A DNA stretch of 64,000 bases from Candidatus Poribacteria bacterium (GTDB lineage: Bacteria > Poribacteria > WGA-4E > WGA-3G): positions 5,140,204 through 5,204,203 of the forward strand of contig OY282386.1 in NCBI GenBank assembly GCA_958295945.1, written 5' to 3'. Made by a program: the position numbers and the translations under genes. How positions within the stretch are numbered: position 1 is the first letter of the stretch; the number at the start of each line of letters is the position of its first letter. The notes beneath the pieces are model-generated. The model was given only the letters and a program-made list of their open reading frames with translations, was not told the origin of the DNA and did no database searches. Below, in pieces: positions 61,622-64,000 of this stretch.

Positions 61622-63351
61622 TTCTGTCCTTTCTGGATTTTTGCCCAACTATCTCGTAGTGCAACAGTTCGGTTGAATACCAGTTTATCAGGTGTTGTGT
61701 CTAGATCAATACAAAAATACCCTATTCGCAAGAACTGATATCGACTTTCAGGTGGTGCATCAATGAGACTTGGTTCTATTTTACAGTTATTTAAAATCTG
61801 TAAAGAATCTGGATTTAGAAACTCAATCCAGTCAGTGCCATCCGTTGCGTTTTCGGGTTCGCGTTCCGTAAAGAGCGTGTCATATAATCGCACCTCAGCA
61901 TCAACAGCATGCTCAGTCGAAACCCAGTGCAGTGTACCCCGCACCCGCCGTCCATCTTCAGACCAACCCCCTCGCGTTTCTGGATCATAAGTACAGTGAA
62001 TTGCAACAATTTCACCAGTGTTTTCATCTTTGACAACGCGTTCGCAGGTGATGTAGTATGCATGCTTTAGGCGCACTTCACAGCCAGGAGCAAGTCTATA
62101 GAATTTTTTGGGAGGGTCTTCCATAAAATCATCACGTTCAATATAGATTTCTCTTGAGAATGGAATCTCTCTTGTCCCAGCATTTTCATCTTCCGGATTG
62201 TTATCTGCATCAAGCATCTCTACTTGATCTTCCGGATAATTATCTATGATCACTTTAACCGGATCCAGTACAGCCATAACACGCGGTGCGCGTTGGTTCA
62301 GATCGTTGCGTATAGAGTATTCAAGCTGCCCAACTTCTATGAGATTATCGGCTTTTGACACGCCAATGCGATTACAGAAGTCCCGTATAGATTCTGGAGT
62401 ATAACCACGACGGCGCATGCCAGAAAGCGTTGGTAATCTTGGATCGTCCCACCCATTCACGTGTCCACCTTCAACAAGGATTTTCAGTTTCCTCTTACCA
62501 AGAACTGTATATGTAAGGTTCAGACGCGCAAATTCTATCTGCCGAGGTTGATAAATCTCCAATGATTCCAAAAACCAATCGTATAAAGGACGATGGTCTT
62601 CAAACTGAACATCACATAACGAGTGCGTTACACCTTCAATAGAATCGGATTGTCCGTGTGTGAAATCATAAGTAGGATAGATGCACCAATTCGTTCCGTG
62701 CCTATAGTGAGGGGTACGGAGAACACGATACATCACCGGATCACGCATATTTAGGTTCGGACTTCTCATGTCAATTTTGGCACGGAGCGTCCGAGAACCG
62801 TCTGCAAACTCGCCAGCACGCATACCACGAAACAAGGTCAGATTCTCCTCAACTGTCCGATTTCGATAGGGACTATCTTTGCCTGGAGTTACCAATGTGC
62901 CACGATAATCACGTGTTTCGTCGGGTGTCAAATCGCAGACATACGCTCTATCTTTCTCAATCAGTTTGATGGCATATTCATAGAGTGTCTCAAAATAGTC
63001 CGATGCGTAGAATTCACGATCTTTCCAATCAAATCCAAGCCAATTCACATCGCGTTTGATTGCCTCTACGAATTCATGCTCTTCAGTTATCGGGTTGCTA
63101 TCGTCAAACCGAAGGTTATAAAGACCATCAAAATCTTCAGCAATTCCAAAACTTATACAGATAGCTTTTGCATGTCCAATATGGAGGTAACCACTCGGTT
63201 CCGGTGGAAATCTGGTATGAACTCTTCCATCAAATCTATTGCACGTCATATCTTCTTCTATCGCTTGACGGATAAAGTTTGTGTCAGAGGTGTTCTTGTC
63301 ATTCTCTGTTGTGTTTTTGTTTTTTTTTGAGTCGTGTACCGGATGATTCAT
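61618..63351 (-). CDS. glnS: Glutaminyl-tRNA synthetase
   Basis: 577 residues. Class I, GlnRS type: '[31 protein letters not shown]' (HIGH), '[30 protein letters not shown]', '[40 protein letters not shown]' and '[25 protein letters not shown]', followed by the two beta-barrel anticodon domains. GlnRS charges tRNA-Gln directly, so the organism need not use the amidotransferase route, which is retained by many bacteria. The second signature reads 'TVLGKRKL' where 'VMSKRKL' is usual. A Lys/Asn/Thr-rich 25-residue N-terminal extension precedes the core. First gene of the glnS-gltX pair. Confidence 0.95.
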   Translation of the reverse strand: MNHPVHDSKKNKNTTENDKNTSDTNFIRQAIEEDMTCNRFDGRVHTRFPPEPSGYLHIGHAKAICISFGIAEDFDGLYNLRFDDSNPITEEHEFVEAIKRDVNWLGFDWKDREFYASDYFETLYEYAIKLIEKDRAYVCDLTPDETRDYRGTLVTPGKDSPYRNRTVEENLTLFRGMRAGEFADGSRTLRAKIDMRSPNLNMRDPVMYRVLRTPHYRHGTNWCIYPTYDFTHGQSDSIEGVTHSLCDVQFEDHRPLYDWFLESLEIYQPRQIEFARLNLTYTVLGKRKLKILVEGGHVNGWDDPRLPTLSGMRRRGYTPESIRDFCNRIGVSKADNLIEVGQLEYSIRNDLNQRAPRVMAVLDPVKVIIDNYPEDQVEMLDADNNPEDENAGTREIPFSREIYIERDDFMEDPPKKFYRLAPGCEVRLKHAYYITCERVVKDENTGEIVAIHCTYDPETRGGWSEDGRRVRGTLHWVSTEHAVDAEVRLYDTLFTEREPENATDGTDWIEFLNPDSLQILNNCKIEPSLIDAPPESRYQFLRIGYFCIDLDTTPDKLVFNRTVALRDSWAKIQKGQK

Positions 63352-63521
63352 GAATAACTCCTAACAAGAAAGATGTAACTTTCAATCTGTGCTATAGTTG
63401 AAAATTTGTAAAGATGCTTGTGTTCCCGTTTCTTCCACTCTAAAAATATGAAACCCATTATTAATGTAATACGTTAAAAGTGTAGGGGAGAGTAACAACA
63501 AAAATATTTTGGGGGATAGAT

Positions 63522-63731
63522 ATGTATAAGGATAAGGACAAACCTGACAAAGAAAGACAACTGTTAGAAAATAGGAAGCCAAGGTATTACGAGTTAGCAT
63601 TATATTTTGCAGCTGCAAAAGCAAAAGAGGAAGAATTTCATTGGGATAATTTTATTGACAATTTATCCTTTATCTGTGATAAATATGCCTCTCACATCAA
63701 GTCTAACAACGTCTCTAATATGGAAATGTGA
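63522..63731 (+). CDS. Small hypothetical protein
   Basis: 69 residues, very charged ('YKDKDKPDKERQLLENRKPRYYELALYFAAAKAKEEEFHWDNFIDNL'). A helical, cytoplasmic-looking protein that I do not recognise. GGGGG six to ten bases before ATG 63522 is an adequate ribosome site. Alone between glnS and the right-edge gene. Confidence 0.5.
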   Translation: MYKDKDKPDKERQLLENRKPRYYELALYFAAAKAKEEEFHWDNFIDNLSFICDKYASHIKSNNVSNMEM

Positions 63732-63801
63732 TTCTCCTCTTAATTGTTAAATGACGCAAATCCTGATTTCTTATATAGGGTAAGGTTTCTTGTAACCTGC
63801 C

Positions 63802-63999
63802 CTATTTCTCTTTAATCTTTTCCTTCAATCTTGTATGATTCTTGAATATCTCCACGAGATTCGTCACTAACTTTTCAGGATCATGACGAATAACGTTCAT
63901 CTGAACACCACCTAACCACGTCCCGATTTCAGTAACGACCATGTCTCTGATTAGATCTGCCTCAACAACGATTATACCATCATCTTCAAGTTTCTCCAT
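63802..63999 (-). CDS. C-terminal end of an unidentified protein, possibly YvcK-like (partial)
   Basis: The frame is open to the right edge and may continue beyond it; the Met at 63999 may be internal. The readable 65 residues are 'DDGIIVVEADLIRDMVV...GGVQMNVIRHDPEKLVTNLVEIFKNHTRLKEKIK'. The 'vIRHDPEKLa..L' ending is what I recall from gluconeogenesis-factor YvcK/CofD-like proteins, which bind UDP-sugars. That is a weak match based on one segment. Confidence 0.4.
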   Translation of the reverse strand: MEKLEDDGIIVVEADLIRDMVVTEIGTWLGGVQMNVIRHDPEKLVTNLVEIFKNHTRLKEKIKEK

Positions 64000-64000
64000 C

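Overview
The window is AT-rich bacterial chromosome. Its mix of genes is what I would expect from a Candidatus Poribacteria-like or other PVC/sponge-associated lineage: two large DUF6784/DUF6785-type membrane proteins, a phytanoyl-CoA dioxygenase-like enzyme, a sugar phosphate isomerase/epimerase, a PMI-like cupin, long WD40 proteins and ECF sigma factors fused to sensor-like domains. That assignment comes from family knowledge, not from a marker-gene comparison. Housekeeping genes are ordinary: smpB-ssrA, nadC, queE, rplM-rpsI-purA, tRNA-Lys, tRNA-Glu, gltX and glnS.

Layout. 1-6310: end of a STAS gene, a polytopic membrane protein, smpB with the tmRNA gene, then a PH-domain / YqiJ-like / flotillin operon whose second gene carries a 24-bp tandem repeat coding for an acidic Val-Asp stretch. 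6410-9748: palindromic repeats, two overlapping bifunctional-nuclease (DUF151) paralogues and two adjacent DNA methyltransferases without a visible restriction enzyme. 9768-15537: a surface-polymer O-acetylation cluster (one MBOAT and three SGNH-like proteins). 15671-24954: metabolic and lipid genes. 25260-27983: an ECF sigma factor joined through one membrane segment to 14 WD40 repeats. 28183-30511: two tandem dnaN genes. 30827-34569: second DUF6785-type protein and two envelope proteins of unknown function. 34570-36170: a graveyard of small elements, including a decayed TnpB end whose terminal hairpin is split by a miniature inverted-repeat element with a 5-bp target duplication.

36171-45588: an aminotransferase, a secreted 14-repeat WD40 protein, a VOC protein, QueE, an amidohydrolase, then a second ECF sigma factor whose N-terminal 180 residues closely match the first but whose C-terminus is two beta/gamma-crystallin-like domains, followed by a membrane-anchored protein with one such domain. 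Both sigma genes have a gap-free conserved promoter-like block upstream. 46041-49224: ribosomal proteins, purA, tRNAs and a polyferredoxin. 49249-54772: two large thioredoxin-fold proteins with repeated N-terminal modules (one frameshifted) and a small membrane protein. 55085-60015: a PLP decarboxylase and a compact operon of DUF3696-like ATPase, an unknown protein with internal duplication, and a RelE-like toxin. 60134-63351: translationally coupled glnS-gltX.

The two most interesting systems are the paired sigma factors that exchange sensor domains while keeping a common promoter motif, and the ATPase / unknown / RelE operon, a candidate defence or toxin-antitoxin module.
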